This document shows, piece after piece, positions 9,888 through 24,800 of a stretch of 64,000 nucleotides of DNA. The notes under the pieces were generated by a model. That model had not been told where the DNA came from. It saw only the letters and a program-made list of their open reading frames with translations, and did not search any database. The DNA comes from Symsagittifera roscoffensis (Eukaryota > Xenacoelomorpha > Acoela > Convolutidae): positions 53,282,213-53,346,212 of the forward strand of contig NC_087068.1 in the NCBI RefSeq assembly GCF_963678635.1, given 5' to 3'. How positions within the stretch are numbered: position 1 is the first letter of the stretch; each line of letters begins with the position of its first letter. Made by a program: the position numbers and the translations under genes.

Positions 9888-12800
9888 ATGACCTCAAGCT
9901 GTCCTCTTCATGCAGTGAAACTAGGTCTACTTTCTGATATTTTTCCAGGTTGATCTTCTTATAAATATAATTACGAATAAAAATTTGTAGAAATTACGAG
10001 GTAGTAGCTTATTTAGAAATTCGATCTGAAATTGAAGCTACGCAGTTAAATGGGCTACCGGGCTTAACTTCGACTAACGCTCTTTGTTTATGGTTAGTAG
10101 TTCTTTTTTTCGTTATTGAAAAAGTAATTCGTAGTGGAAATTTTTTCCGTCACTGTCTTGAATAGTTGGCTCTTATTCTTTCACCCCACCTCACATAAGC
10201 ATCAATTTTGTGGTGTAACGGGGTGTATTACAAGGTTAGAAATAGAGACCAATTATATTTGTCAGAGCCTAATTAGCCCGAATCTCTATTTTCGTAACAA
10301 TCCTTTTATGTCAACAAGAAATCTCTCATAAAATTCGCAGGTGGGGAGGAAGGAGAAAGACCGAACGTTTTTAGAGCCTTATTTAAGCGGGGCAAGAATT
10401 GTTGTTTTCAGGTACCTTTACAATGGACTGAAAGGTTCTCCGTCAGTGTCTGAAGACAGACTTCTGTGGGAACATAACATTTTGAAGGTATTTTATAAGT
10501 TTGAACTTTTCTGTATTTAGTTTTATTTATGGGTTTATCATACAACCGGGTCTATAGTTTATTGCCCCCGTCAGATGGTTTTATTGTAAAAAATCTGTTG
10601 GAATTGTAATAACGCTTGCGCAAGCTTTATCAAACTGGAATATAGACGTTTTTTACGGGTTAACAACTTGTTTAACAGAATCATTTTGAATCACTTGTAT
10701 TATCTTGGTTCATTATGAATTCAAACTTCATTGCGTTCCCAGGCACTTTAGCCTGTAGATTACGATTATGCCTTGGGCTGCAAAGTTCGTGGAATCGAAT
10801 CTGAGTAGGACCTTTTTTTTCAAACGGGAAATTCTGATTTAAATAAAATTGTCGGCCAATTAATTGTCTGCTTATTTGTTGTCGTCTTAGTTGTTTAATC
10901 TGAGAATCGTTGTTTTTGCTGCGTGCATTTTTCTTTAATGTTGCTTTTAGTGTCTGATTTATTCCTACAAAATTTATCTTTACTACTTACCTTGACTACC
11001 TATCCTTCTTTGTTTTTCTTTTTGTTTCGCTAAAAAAAAGTTCCTAGGCCCAAGTTAATTCGGCCTATTTCTTATCAGCCTAATGACCTAATTTTGGGTC
11101 GTTTCGAGGGAAAGACAATTTTAACACTTCCCTCCGCGATTTTCAACTTGATTGTATGTTTACCAATCGGTTTGTTGAAAAAATTTTTTTCGTTTTGAGA
11201 AATGTTTTCACGTTTTGCAAAAGTTTTTATTTTTCTCACACACTTCTACTGTGACACACTTCCTGTGTGCCTGAATACTTCCCTGTAGTCTTTTTCTTCT
11301 TGGCCCCTCTGTTTACCGCCTTCGAAAAAGTGTGTGTGGGGGGGGGGGGGGTTATTTGACCCATATTTTTGGTTTTCTCGACAACTACTTCTCTCAAATC
11401 TGAGTTTTTGGTTTAAATGCTTAGAGTTGTTTGGAAAAGTTCCCCTACATCAGCAGCTACTCCCAATTTTTTTCTACACAAAAAGGTTTGGCCCTCCGAA
11501 TAGTCCACCTTTTAATTTTTGACGGTTATGTGATTCTTTCTGACTTTTCTCGATAACTAATATCTCAAATCTGATATTGTGGGTTCTAGGGAGTTAAGGG
11601 GCACTGGGAACTCCCCTGCATTAGCGGCCTGTCACAAAGTTGTTTTTTACACAAAGTTATCGCCCTCGGAAAAGTCAAAATTTTGAATATTCTCGAAAAT
11701 TTCCCTGCCATATCTGAGATTTTGAGTTCAATTCAAAGAAGAGGTTGTAGGAAGCTCATTTGGTTATGCGACCACGCCCCATTTTTTCTGACGCCAAAAT
11801 TTTGATTTTTGACCATTTTTTTGAAAGTTTTTTTTCTAAATCGAAAACTACCCTCTTAAATTTGACCTTGTGGTTCAATAGATTTTATAGGTTGACTCAG
11901 TGCCTTATGCGTGAGCGGCTCCTCTCTGTTTTTTACACAAAAACTGTTTAGCGGAAATGACATTTTTTAAGCGTTGACCGTTTTTTGGACTTTTCTCCGT
12001 TTTGTTGACAGTTTTTTTGGACCAAATCTGATATCATAGGCTTAATTGAAACAAAAGGTTGTTGAAAGCCTTTATTTATACTTGACCAAGCCCAGTTTGT
12101 TTAAGAAAAAAGTTATGGCCTTTAAGCATGACAAAGTTTTGAAACTTGGACAGTTTTTTGGAAACTTTTTGACTTTACGCGAAAACTACCGTGCCAATTC
12201 TCAGATTGTGTTCAATAGAGAAACCCAGTTTTGGGAATCTTCTGTGCATGAGCAGCCAGAACCTGCTTTTCGCTGAAACAAAGTATGGATTTTGGAAAGT
12301 CTTATGACCCGTTTTTTAGAACTTTTGATCGTTTTTTTTTAAAATCTTTTTGGATCTTCTTAATAATTACCCAATTATCAAATCTAAGATGAAAAGTTCA
12401 ATTGTAAAAACCGGTTGCAATAATTGTTCCTACAGAAGCGGCGATTCCTTAACTTCTTGTTAGAGAAATGTTACATCCTTGGGAAAATTGGTTATCTCAA
12501 ATTTAGTAGAGAAACAACTAAGGTTTTGGGCAAAGTCCAAATTTGGAAATCACATTTTTAGGCCGCTTGAGTATAGAAAATTCATTCAATATCAATTACA
12601 CACCTCCAGCTTTAGCTGGGCCCCTAGTTGTTTTTTTTTATCGAGACATACGAAAATTTTTGGTCACCTAGTTGGTTCAACATTTAATTTTTTTTTCGAT
12701 TTTTTATGTTTGTGTTGTATTCGCCTGTGTCCAGTATCCAAAAGCAAAAGGTTTCCTGCTGTTGTCTTTTTTGCCTGTGTTGGTAAAGTAGTGGTTCTTT

Positions 12801-15800
12801 ATTTGGCTAGTAAGGTCCGTTTTAAAATGTTTTAGCCGAGTGTTGCGCGCTTCATTTCTTGCTCTAAAAGTGCAAAGGGCAATCCAGATGACGCTTCATT
12901 GAAGGAAGCTAAGAGCTTGTTAGAAGATCAGTCTCGCTATTTGTGTTCTGAGCTATCAAACTCGGATTTCAGCCTCGCCTTACAACAGGTCATATTTTTA
13001 GTGAATATGTTTCACTTAAGCATTGGGGACAGTTCTTAGTTTCAAAGTATTAATGAACGAAGTAAGTTTTCACGTAGTTCAGAAGTTTTTTTTTGGTGTT
13101 ATTGAGTTCAATAATTGTTAACCGACTCTTTATGGGTTATATTCCGTCGCTTCTGCTAGATATTAGTGATTAAAAGACTTAGTTGTCTTTAAAAGTCACG
13201 CCAATAAAAGGAAAAAATTGAGCATTGAACAAAACAGAGTTATATGATTAGTTGAAGTTCGTCAGTGTATGGACGACCAAGATAGTTGAATATTCAACAG
13301 TAAAACTCATCTAATATTAGATATTTGAAAAGAAAAAAAGTCAAGCCACTCAAAAGTTCATCAATTTGATGAACGACCGCACTTTTTTTTTTTCCTTTTG
13401 TAGGATGAAACCCTTCCTGCCTTGGAGGACATAATTGTTTGGTCAACTCTTCAGCCAGTTTTGAATTACATTACTACAAATCCAGGTTAGATGAATAAGT
13501 GTAAGCTTTCCTTATTTTTTAAGAGTCCTATTTTCTACCCATTGGATAAGTAAGAGTTTTGCAACCGGGTACAGGACTTATTCCAGTAAACAAGTTTGTT
13601 CACAAGATTTCGCAGATGTTCCATTTTGCTTCATATTAAATTCAAAATTTATCACGCACAAAGCGCGAATCTGGCGTTGAGTTATTACAGGTGCTCGAGA
13701 CGACGAAGGTCACTGGTTCAAATCCGATCGGCACCTACTATTTTTGAAACTAGAAATTTTCTGCTTTTTCGGACTATTGCAAGTTGGCTCATAATCATAA
13801 GTCGGATCATATCGTAAGGCAGTAAATTTATTTTGTCTGCTCATTTCCCGTAGACTCTTTTTGAAGGTTCAGCTTTCTTTTAAACTCCTGAATGCCATTT
13901 TTGAACCCCCATTTGTAGAGATAATTGAGTTACAAGATTTTTGCTGAATTTTAGTTTTTGTTTTTTGTTCTTGAAAATTTTTTAATATTTAACTTTTATA
14001 CTTAATGAAAACATCGTTTTTTAATGTTTTTTTTTGCTGCATTCAATAATTTGCGCTGAGTAATTACATATGCGATGATTTTGCGCGCGAGAAAGCGTTG
14101 TCAGTTCAGAGAAAAAAAGAGACTTCCATCAATTTCCTATGTTAGTTTTGAATTTACCAATTCCGGCTTGGTAATTTGATTTGTTTTTCTTGTTTTTGCT
14201 GTTTACTCGGTATGAAAGTTTTTTCTTTTCCTTTTATACTTTATTGGTGTAGTGGCATTATATTGCATCGTTGAAGAAGTTTCCTATTAGCGTCTTCCTA
14301 TTAGAGTCTTCTGTGGGTAATTTTTTGAAGTTTTGTAAGGTCTTTTCTTGAATACACTTTTTTTGGGCCAATGCGTCTGATACCGCTTTGTTTTTATGCG
14401 AATGTAACTTTCAGTTTTCTTATTGTCATGTTTTTTCTTGTAAAAAAATGGAAATTTTATTCAAAACAAATAAATGAAATATTTGGTAGATCTAGCTTCT
14501 ATCGACATTTTCAAACTTTTTCCGTCTCATAATCTGCCTGCTAGGTTGTCATGTTTGTTTGCATTATATCGTAAATGGTATGAGGCTCTGCTTTGCCTTT
14601 GTGTAAAAGTTTTTGCGCTCATTGATTTTTTGCAGTTTGAATTTTGATTTCTTATCAAATTCAGTTCGCTTCTTTGTTTAAACGAAGGCAATCTCCGCTA
14701 TCGAACAGCAAAAGTGCATAGGTCACGAAAAACGTGATCAATATCTACTTTTGAAAAAGTTTTTTGATTTTCAGATCAGCGGAATAAACTTTTCCGGTTG
14801 ATCAGTTTTCTCAAGTTGAGTTAATTTTATCAAAAAAGTCAGTCATGAATTGTTGGAGAAATTCGATGAGCTTTAAGGACATCTATTTTTTTTTCGTAAG
14901 GTGAGTATTTCTTCTGTTTGCGTTCATTAACTCTTCTCCAACAGTTGGCTGGTTATGTTGCATTTTAATTGACTTAACGGCTTCCTTCTCTTTTTTACGC
15001 AAGCTTCATTGCTTTGTTTTTGCGGTATTGCGAGTAGTGCGAATTGTTTTTTTTTTGTTTGACGATTTGTTTTCAAGTTATCATTTTTAGTGAGTTTGCA
15101 AGTGAAATGTTCTATGGTTATTCCATCTTTTTTCCCAGCCAAAGCAACACGGTCGGAACCTTCTGTGCTACTCACACAGTAAACGGCTTTTCTTGCTAAT
15201 TGTTGGATTTGTTTTTATTTTAATGCATGTTTCTGTATTTCTTTTATTTTTTCTTAGACCGTGAACTAGGGGAAAAAAGAAGACTTCAGGTCTCTTTTGC
15301 AAAGCCAATTTCCAAAAATATACATCAGACTATGTAGAGTTAAAAGATTAGGAAAAAAGAAAATAACAAGACAATATAGTGTTCTATTTAGTTTTATCTT
15401 CAACCTGAATAACTTTGAAGATTTTTTGATTTTTAAATTGAAGATTTTTAATTGTGATTTCAGAATTTGAGGCAATTGAGCGGTGGAGTTCCAAACTCTG
15501 TTCCAAGCACGCAGCCTTTGAGAAGACAAAAATAAACTTCAAACCAAAGCAATTTGAGGTACAAGTTTTGTGATGGTTTTTTTTTCATTAACTGGTTGTG
15601 GTGTTTTTAGAAACAGTTCATGTTTCAGGAAGCATTAATTAAAGAGCACGAAAGATGGGAGAAGTTGGGTGGCTCGTGTCAAACAAAACTTCCATCTAAA
15701 GTTTCAAAAAAGGTAGAAAAGCGGTCTTTCTATTTAAAAAAAAACGAGGCAACTAGTCATTTGTTGTTAAGCCAACCGCCGTGTCTGTTTTAGAACAGTG

Positions 15801-18800
15801 GTGAAAGATCATCTTCATTTACAAGCAATCAAGACTGGATCAATTCTTCATTCGAAGGTCAACAACGTCCTACGCGACTTGCTCCACTGTAAGAACCATA
15901 ACTATACTATAATTGAATGTTTATTACCCTTGCGATGAATATGATTACGTCTTAAATGTCATAATTCCCAAATGGCATAAAAATTTAAAATTTCCAATAT
16001 GGCATAAATAGTCTAACTTTTGAAGTGGCAGAAAGATTTAAATTAACTTGAAAATAATAAAACCGGAATATTCATTAGAAAGTAAGAAATAAATTGTTTT
16101 AATTTTTTCAAGTTTTGGCAGAATTCTGAATTACTATCCTAATATTCTTCAATATCAAGCTTCGAATCTCTGTTTCACGTTGCAAATCTGTTTAGGCTTC
16201 TCCATTTTTCGTCGAGGAACATCAGCTTGGTAACCCAATTGGAATCGCCTGTAAAATCTTACCAAGTTTTCTTCATTTTGTAAAGTTCTAACAAGCATCC
16301 AAAAATTTGGGCGAATTCGACGACCTACTCTTGTATTCAGCCGATTGTTGTAACGTTCACATAAATTTTTTATTCTCAGAGTAATCTGCCTGGCGTAAAC
16401 CTTGAAGATAATTGGTGGAAGTTGATGTAGCCAAGTTTCCTCAAAATAGTTGAAAAAGACAAAGATTTGTAAATCGTGAAACCAATCTTTCGGATGTTTG
16501 TTGAAGAAACTCATGAAAATTTTCGCGGCCATAAAGTATCGGTAGAAAACCTATGGTATAGCAGTTTCGGATAAATTGGTTACGTCTTCTATCAATTTTG
16601 TAAGGAGTAAATAATCCCAAATATTTAATTTTTGACAACATTGCTTCGGAAAATTGAAAATAACATCCTCGACTTGTGACTGCTGAAAGTCTGTTTCTAA
16701 TGCTGTCTGAAGCAAGATTTTGTTATAACTCGGCACTGAGTGGTCCAAGGTGGTTTTTGATACCATTATAGGGATCTTGTCTGAAACGTTTCAGTTTGGT
16801 TTTCCTTCAAGTTGGTTCCGAGGTGAGCTCCATGGCCAGGCACTCTTCACCTCGACACCAATTTGACCGACATCCCCCAGAAAAGTCTCTGGTGGAAGTC
16901 TCATGGTAATCTCACCTTGAGTCCTAGTCGAAGTCGCAGATAATTCATTTGATTTTAAGTGGCCGGTCCACTCTTTGAAGTTTTTTTTTGAAATTATTTG
17001 TAGCATTCGTCGATAAATTCCTGTCATTTTATTATGAAGCAAACACTTAACCAAAACTGCGAACGGTAAGTTTTCTGCAAAAAGTTAACAGTTATATCAA
17101 TCAGAAAGAATTATGCTACATTTAGAAACGGCTTTTAATTGTTACTCGCTAGAGAAATTGACAATACCCAACTCTGTCAATTTTAAACAAATTTTTTTCC
17201 GTCCTTCGTTTCTGCCCATTCATCTCGAATTTTTAACGATTCGATATTTCTAGGGATTGTTGGTATCATTGTGTATCGTACGCGTAACAGTGTTAATTCA
17301 ACACTTCTGATTGAGGAGACTTGTATCACTGGTTCCGGCTAGTTTTTTTTTGTAAGTTAGGGCAACTGACCCAAGTGGATTTGGGAAATTTCTGAAAGAA
17401 TTTCAGCTTTTAAAGAGATCTTAATAGCGTTTATAGTCGGGCATAGTGGCATGTAAAGTTGATATCCATTTCAATGTTTGAAGTGAGCCTGGAGTCGCAT
17501 TCAGTTTTAGTACAAAGCCAAAAATGTTTGGTTGTAGCTTCGATTTTTTTTATATAAAAGTAGCAGTCATAGTACAAACTGCACTCCCGTAGTTTTTTAA
17601 AAATATCAATGTGGCTTATTTTTTTAAAAAATAATCTGATAGTTCTGATCGAATTAAAAGTTGATGATGAGTGATTAGTAATTTGTTGACTAGTTAAAAA
17701 ACTAAGGCGTGAAAACTCTGGAATGATCTAACTTTTTTACGCCTCAAAGTTCCCAGACATTTTTTGAAATTGTTTATGCCATTTGGGAATTAATTCGTTT
17801 TATGCCATTTGGGAATTATGCCATTTAGGAAGTTACCTTATAATAGTTTTGATATCGACTATGCAATATAAATTATATCGAACTAAGTTTTCAAAACAGC
17901 GTTTGTTTTGTTCACGCTAAAACTATGATGGCTCTGTTTAAGAAATGTCTCTTTTCGAGTTTCCCCTTTCAAATTCAATTTTGAAAAGCTTATTCAACGT
18001 TTTCATAATGCAATGAATTTTGGCGCATTTTGAACAAATTGACAACTGTGAACAGAGTTGTTCTTCATAACTTGCGTCGTAACGTCACGCGTTTAGCCGT
18101 AATCACACTTAAAACAAACATCGATATTTTGAAAAGTGGAAAAGATGAAGCCGAATTTGTTTGTTTTTTAGTCTCCCCGTGAAGGGAAAGCGCAATGTGC
18201 TCATCACTAGTGCACTTCCCTATGTGAACAACATCCCCCACCTGGGAAACATCATCGGATGTGTACTCAGTGCAGACGTGTACTCCAGGTAAGTAACAAA
18301 CCCGGAGCGCATTTGGGGTGGGGTGCCCCCTCCTCCCTCGGAAATTTGATTAAGAGTTTTTGACGGTCATTAATTTCTGGCCGACCGATTCTAAAATTTG
18401 TTAGCAAACTTTTGTTTTCGCAAATTGAAGTGATTGAATTAGGTCAGTTATGAATGATGCAGCGAAGTACATGTTAAACTTTATGGTTCATTTTTTAAAG
18501 AGCTAGAAATTTAATAGGAGCTTTAATTGCAATTGGATGCCTGAAAGTAGACTGCCTGAAATTTAGATGCCTGCAATTTGCGTTTTTTCTGCAAATTAAA
18601 GTGAAATTTTAGTTAAGTTTGGAACCAGTTTAATATTAAGTGTCAATGAAGGGTAGTGAAAACACTAATAAAGATCGTTATGATAATAATTTTTTTTAAG
18701 AGTCGGTGAACGTAGTTCAGACTCCTATATAGGTTGCGATGATTTTTTCTGTTTCTTCAGAAAAAGTCCGGGCTTAAAAACACTTTCGGTATTCGACTTT

Positions 18801-21800
18801 TTATTTCTTTTTAATCTTCATTTTATGTCTTTTATCAAAAGGAAGGCAATCTCCACTGTAGGAAAGGGCGCGAAGAGCGTGATCGACTTCTAGTTTCGAA
18901 AATGGAATTTATTGATCGGTTTTCCTAGCGAAATAAAAGTTTTACATATTGATCCATTTCTCAAATTGGGTTAATTTCATCACAAAAGAAACAAGCATAA
19001 ATTGTTCTAGAAATTCAAAGAACTATTAGGCCATCTATTTTTTTCTTTGAAAACCGAAAGTTTTTCAAAAAGCAAGTCAGTTTTTTTTTGATTACTAACT
19101 GTCTGTTTGCTATGTTTGTTTTGCTGGAAAAGTCTTGCAATTTGTTCTTTCCGATTTCCATTTTCGCGGCTTGACTTTTGATTTTTTAAGGTCAGTTCTT
19201 TTCCTAAAAGGACAGCGAAAGTGTATTAATTAAGAAAAACGTAATCGACTTCTACTTAAGAAAATGGATTTCAATTTACAGATGTCCCAGCTGAATAAAA
19301 CTTACCTTTTGATCCATTTCTCTCAAATTGGTTTAATTTTACCAAATAACTCAATCATAAATTGTTTATGAAACTCGAAGAGCTTTTTTATATGTATTTT
19401 TTTGATATTCGAAAAATTATTGACACATCCAACGCTCTATTGGCTATAATCAGACCAGCGAAGCGTAGTGTTTTATTATGAAGATTTTTTTTCCAATCCA
19501 AGCCTCAAATAAAAGTGCTCATTTGGTGGCACTTTTGGTATACTTCAATTTAATAATGTTAAGGCTTATTGGAGCATAGGCAATTTAATGAAATATGTTG
19601 CTGCTTTGTATTTGGCTAGTTTTAGGTCCTATTTGAATAAACCTGTCCTAAGAAAATGTATGGGATTTGTTTGTTTTCGTTTTTTGCAACGCTTTGAAAC
19701 ACTTTTTGCAGATATTTCAATTTTTGTCAAAAACTACTGATCCGATTTTAATAAAAAACGGTATCAATGGAAAAACCGGCTGCTCTTCTCTGTGCCTGCA
19801 TATTTCGCTAGTTTCCTTTGATTTTACCTCACGTCTCACGTTCTACGGCCTTCTAAAGTTTCGGTAGGGAGATTTTTGGCCTACATCTTTTGAATTTTTT
19901 TCATTTTTCTAATATTAAATGCAGAGATGAAGATTACAAATCAAAAGACAAATTGTGGGGTATCCCCTTCTCAAGCGGCTACTAGCTAAATTCGGTAGAA
20001 AAAAGTTATGACTACAAGCAAGCCCTTTTTTTGACATTTTGGTTAATTTCTCAAAGACTGCCCTGCCAAATCGGGGATTAGGGGTCAAACCGAAAAAAAA
20101 ATCACTTATGCGAATCTTACTTGCGCATGCAGCTATGCTCTGCCTCTTGAAAAAAATTGTGCGTTTAGAAAATGTCCAGTTTTTGAAATTTTGCTTGTTT
20201 TTGTCGGAAAGTTTTTTTTTTCAAAAACTAAACTGTTGAATCTGTGGTTGATAGTTCATTAAAACTAACATGGCTCTTGGATTTTGCCTGCGTAATCTGT
20301 TTTACCTTTTTCTATTATAAAAAGTTGTTATTGACTTCGGAAAAATTCTTTTTTAAATTTCTATCTTAATTTTTTGAAATTCGTCTTTATTCTCGAAAAC
20401 TACTAGCTAGATCTGATCTTAAGGACTCAATCTACAACTCAGGGTGCGGAAATCTCAATCTAGAAATCATGCTGTGGAAAAGTTGATTGATTCCTTTTTA
20501 CTTTTTTGCAAGCTACACAGTCAAATCTGAGATAAAGACTTCAATTGAAAGAGCGAGTTTTAGTGTTCTTCTTTAAATAAGCACTTCATCCCCTACTTGA
20601 TCAGAGAAACACTAGCATTTAGCGTGAAGTGTATTTTTTGAAACTTTGAAAGTTCCGCATTTCCATATCAGAACAACCTACGAGTAGAAATTTAGAACAG
20701 GTAATCTAGCATTTGCGGATGTGACAATCCTAAGCAACAGGGCGGAATTTCAAATCCGGAATACTTAAATAGTTAAATTTTTTGGTCGCTTTTTTGCTGC
20801 ATAACATGGGCAATTTGATCAATTGTAGCTGCCTATTGGTCACTAGTGTTAGTTAAATTACAAGCGGCTGTGGAGCAGATCTCAGAACGTGACACACCTA
20901 ACTTCAACAAAAATTTTTCAAGGTGTTTTTAGTCTTTTCCATTGTTTTGCCTGTTTAGAGCTCTTTTGTGCATTTTCCTCGCTTGCGTTTGCGAAGCACA
21001 GCTTTGCCTCTGTTTTATTATTATTGTTTTTATTAGTATGATTATTATTAGGCTTCCGATTAGGTTGGATCAAATTTGTTTTAAAAGGCTTGATCAAATC
21101 GGAACATACTTATTTTGGAATGAACTTGTTCAACAGAATCACTGAAAAACACTTTCTAGAAAACTTTTTCGTCAGCTGTAGTCTGTCAAGCAGCAGATAA
21201 TTTTTGAGCATGTTTGCATTCTAAATTCTCCTTTCAGTTGAGTTTTGTGCTGATGTTGGTTTTAAATCTATTCCGAATTTCTTGTTGACAATACGCGTCT
21301 GCTGAAGTAATGTTGGCTTAGTTACCAATTCGTAGATATTAGTTTATTTCTAATATAGCACTGAGAAATGTCTTTCTTGAAATGTTTGTCATAAAATGAA
21401 CTTCACTCAAGACAAAAGTATGAAAATTGTTCTAACTTTTTTTGTGTTTGTTTTTTTCTGACCGGGTGTTTGTTCTGTCAGCTGGCTTGTCATGCTATAT
21501 TGGTGATGTATCGAAGTGGTGCGAAGCTCCACCTTGTATCTGTGTTAATATTCAATCTGTTTTAATTTCAAATGGGCCGTGTGATGAGTCAGGTTATGAG
21601 GGACAAAATGGAATATTGGGAAGAAGTAATGTTTAGATTCTGTCGTGGTATGGGCTACAACAGTCTGTATATCTGTGGCACTGACGAGTATGGCACAGCC
21701 ACAGAGACTAAAGCACTTGAAGAGGGAGTGAATCCGAAAGATATCTGTGACAAGTACTTCGTCATCCATAGAGACGTCTACCAGTGGTTCAATATATCCT

Positions 21801-24800
21801 TCGACTTCTTCGGAAGAACAACCACCAAGTACCAGACTAAGTCAGTTGTATTTTATCTCTTATTTCGGCTCTTTTTCCGTGTCAACACCCCCCCCCCCCC
21901 CCGCCCCACCTCGCACGACCATCAATTTTATGGCGTAAGGAGTGGGTTTAAAAGGATAAATATGAGACCTAAAAAAGTTTGTCATGGCCTGATTAGTCCG
22001 CGTTTCAATTTTCATAACAATCGGACAAAGTGAAAAAACGTTTTAAAAATTCGCAGGTGGGGGAAATGGAAAAAGAAACCTTACTTCATTTGTGAAGAGA
22101 GACAAGGGAGAAATATTACAAAAGGTGGCAATTTCGAGAACTATTATAGGAGCTTACGTAATGAACTTAAGAACTAAAATGTATAATATTGTCATAAAGG
22201 TTCTTTTGCTCCTTTACGGTTTGTAGTGGTATACTTTTTTCTATTAAGGTTTATAAAAATATTTTTTTTGTGAATCCTCATCAATAAGTAAATGCTCTTT
22301 TTGCTCGATTTAAGGAGCTTACTTATTAAACTTAAGAACTAAAATGCATAATAATGTCATTTCCTATTTTGTCAATTTTACATGCTACTAATTTTTTTTT
22401 TGTAAATGTATCATTCCACCAGATAACAAGATCATTGGGAGAGGAAGTAGTGTGATTTTTATCTCGCTTCATTTTTGAAAGTTTATTGCTGTGGAGAACT
22501 CTAGTTTTCTGGAATACGAGTCAGTTTTTTTGTAGTTAGTTTTGTTGCCGTTTATTAGCTGCTGCGTTATTTGAATAGCATTCACTGCTGCCTGATTGCT
22601 TTTTCTAGAAAAAGTAATGTCCGTTCCAATCGACTTCTCTACTTTTTCTCCGCTAGAAGCTTTGATTGCCGAAATCCTCATATGAGAACAAAATCTATAT
22701 TTAAACTGGAATGCAAAAAAATGTTGGTCTTTGTTCTTATTTCGCCCAAAATTGTTGTTCCTAAAATACGGAAACAGACAACCCAATGCACAAGTCTGAT
22801 TGATTGAAATTAAATACAACCGTAGCGCGTAGTTATAGAAACTCGTACGCACTTAGAAAATGATGCGCTTTTAAGCTATTTTGGGCGGAATAAGTAAAAA
22901 TACCCAAAATTGTGAAATCTAGTCAAAATGCAGAATAACCGAAAATTTTTGTTTCGAAAATGTTGTCTACTTTTTTATGTCCTCCAATTTAATTTTCTGA
23001 GCTGCTCCAAATCACTAAAGACCCTATTTCGGCCACAATTTTTTTGCTCCAAGGCGAATTTAAAAAACATTCCAAAAAAAGGCGTTTTTAGCACTTTTTG
23101 GACTGTTTTGAAAAAAAAATTGGGTTTTTTTTTCGGCGCGCTCCCCCTCAATAATAGGACATATTGGCTCCGAATTCACCTTTAGAAAATTTTTCGGGTC
23201 AGCCAGCCAAAAATGGAGGTCTTAAATAGCACAAAAGTGGGGATCTTTTGGGTAGTCAGGGGGTCTGAATCCGCTTCTGAGTCTGCAGTTCGTCGTTTTT
23301 GGAGTGGATGCACGCAGGTCTTGATTTTTTTTCAGGAAAAAGTTGCAGTCATAAATTATATTTGAATTTCAAAGAGCTTTAAAGACATGATTTTTCTTTG
23401 ATTTTTCGTTTCCTTGTTTCCAACTATCCGTTGACTATGTTTGGTCTTTCAGCACAGCTTTCTTTCCAAATATTCTTAATAATTTTAATGAGAATAAAAA
23501 TTTGATCTAAGAAAAAAAAATTGATCGTTATTGATATTTAAAATTGTTTACCCTCAATTTTTTTACCCCAAAAAACGAACCAAGCGAGCCGCGCACAAGT
23601 TATTGCTAATAATAGTAGTTATTATTGTTTGTGTTACTACATGGAAAAAAAAATTTTGATACGAGAAAAATTCATAGAATAAGTTCCTTTGATAGGCCGA
23701 TCGATTCACTTCGAGACTGTTTTTGTCACTTTAATCAATATTTTTGTACTCTTGTTGACTTGTTTAAGTACCGGCTTAAGGGCTGATTCAAAATTTACTG
23801 TGATGTTTTTTTATTTGATTGCAACATGTATGTTAAACAAGTTGGTTATTAAACGTTTACATGATTCTTCAAAAAGATCTGTCAATAAGAATTTAAACAC
23901 GAACACAGCAATTATGTATTGATCTATCTGTGTCTCTTGGGAAATCAGTTATCGGGACCCCGATACATGATTTCGCCTAAAAAATAAAGGTCCCTACGAT
24001 AATAAAGAATCCCCCTATTTGAAGTTTTAAAAGTAATGTCAACAACACCGGGAAGCGAACCACAGATCGGTCGTGTTCTAGAATCAAAGATTGAGCTATC
24101 AAAAATTGAATATATTATTTAGGATCTCGCAGGACATCTTCTGGAAGTTGGACCGGAATGGGTTCCTAGTGGAAGAGTCGATGGAACAACTGAAGTGTGT
24201 TGCCTGTGACAGGTTCTTAGCTGACAGATTTGTGGAGGGTGAGTGTCCCTTCTGTGGGTATGCGGATGCGAGGGGAGACCAGTGTGACGCGTGTGGAAAG
24301 CTAATTGACGCTAGCAATCTCAAGGTCAGTAGAGAAACCTTATATTCACTGTCAAAATCTACTTGAGGATTAGAAAGGAGTTAACGATTATAATGACGCA
24401 ATTCGAGTGGTGTAATGGCAACTGCCAGCCTGTCGCTCGGAAATTGTACCCAAATGATAGTAACAGTGATGTATTCAGAAGTTATGTGATGTTTGCACGA
24501 GACAATACAAGCGAGAAAACAGAAAATGCTTTTAAATGATCACGGGCTCCTCAGAAAAAGCTATCATGATGTTAATGATGTTATTACTAGGCACAGGTGT
24601 TGCAAGTTTTTACCAAGGTGATTTTGACTGTAGAATCGAGTACATCAAAGAGAAGGCGGTTTCGTGGATTCCGCTGCATAGCCTTTTTCCGTTATTCGTT
24701 TGCGCCACTACGATTTGTATTGGGATCCAGTCTAATCAGGGGTGTCAAATATATTTTATTGTTTATCCTCAACAATAAATAAATGCACTTATTAATCGAT

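Larger units (their letters stand above)
18289..21636 (+). other. MARS1 intron 9, packed with degenerate repeats
   Basis: A G/C-rich patch (18310-18345) follows the donor. Two or three GAGTAATGAACG-family copies follow (about 18700-19060 and 19190-19440), then a diverged tandem array (about 19700-20540) and the short hairpin motif at 20991-21007. I see no gene here. Confidence 0.6.

Noticed and set aside
13672-13736. tRNA gene candidate with A-box and B-box-like sequence
   Set aside because: The acceptor stem does not pair and the T-stem has a mismatch. Related sequences elsewhere share non-tRNA flanks, so a SINE-like origin fits better.
23689-23922. Hydrophobic open frame that might be a small membrane protein
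   Set aside because: The start is TTG, the sequence is AT-rich, and it sits inside a MARS1 intron on the same strand without splice signals or recognisable family.
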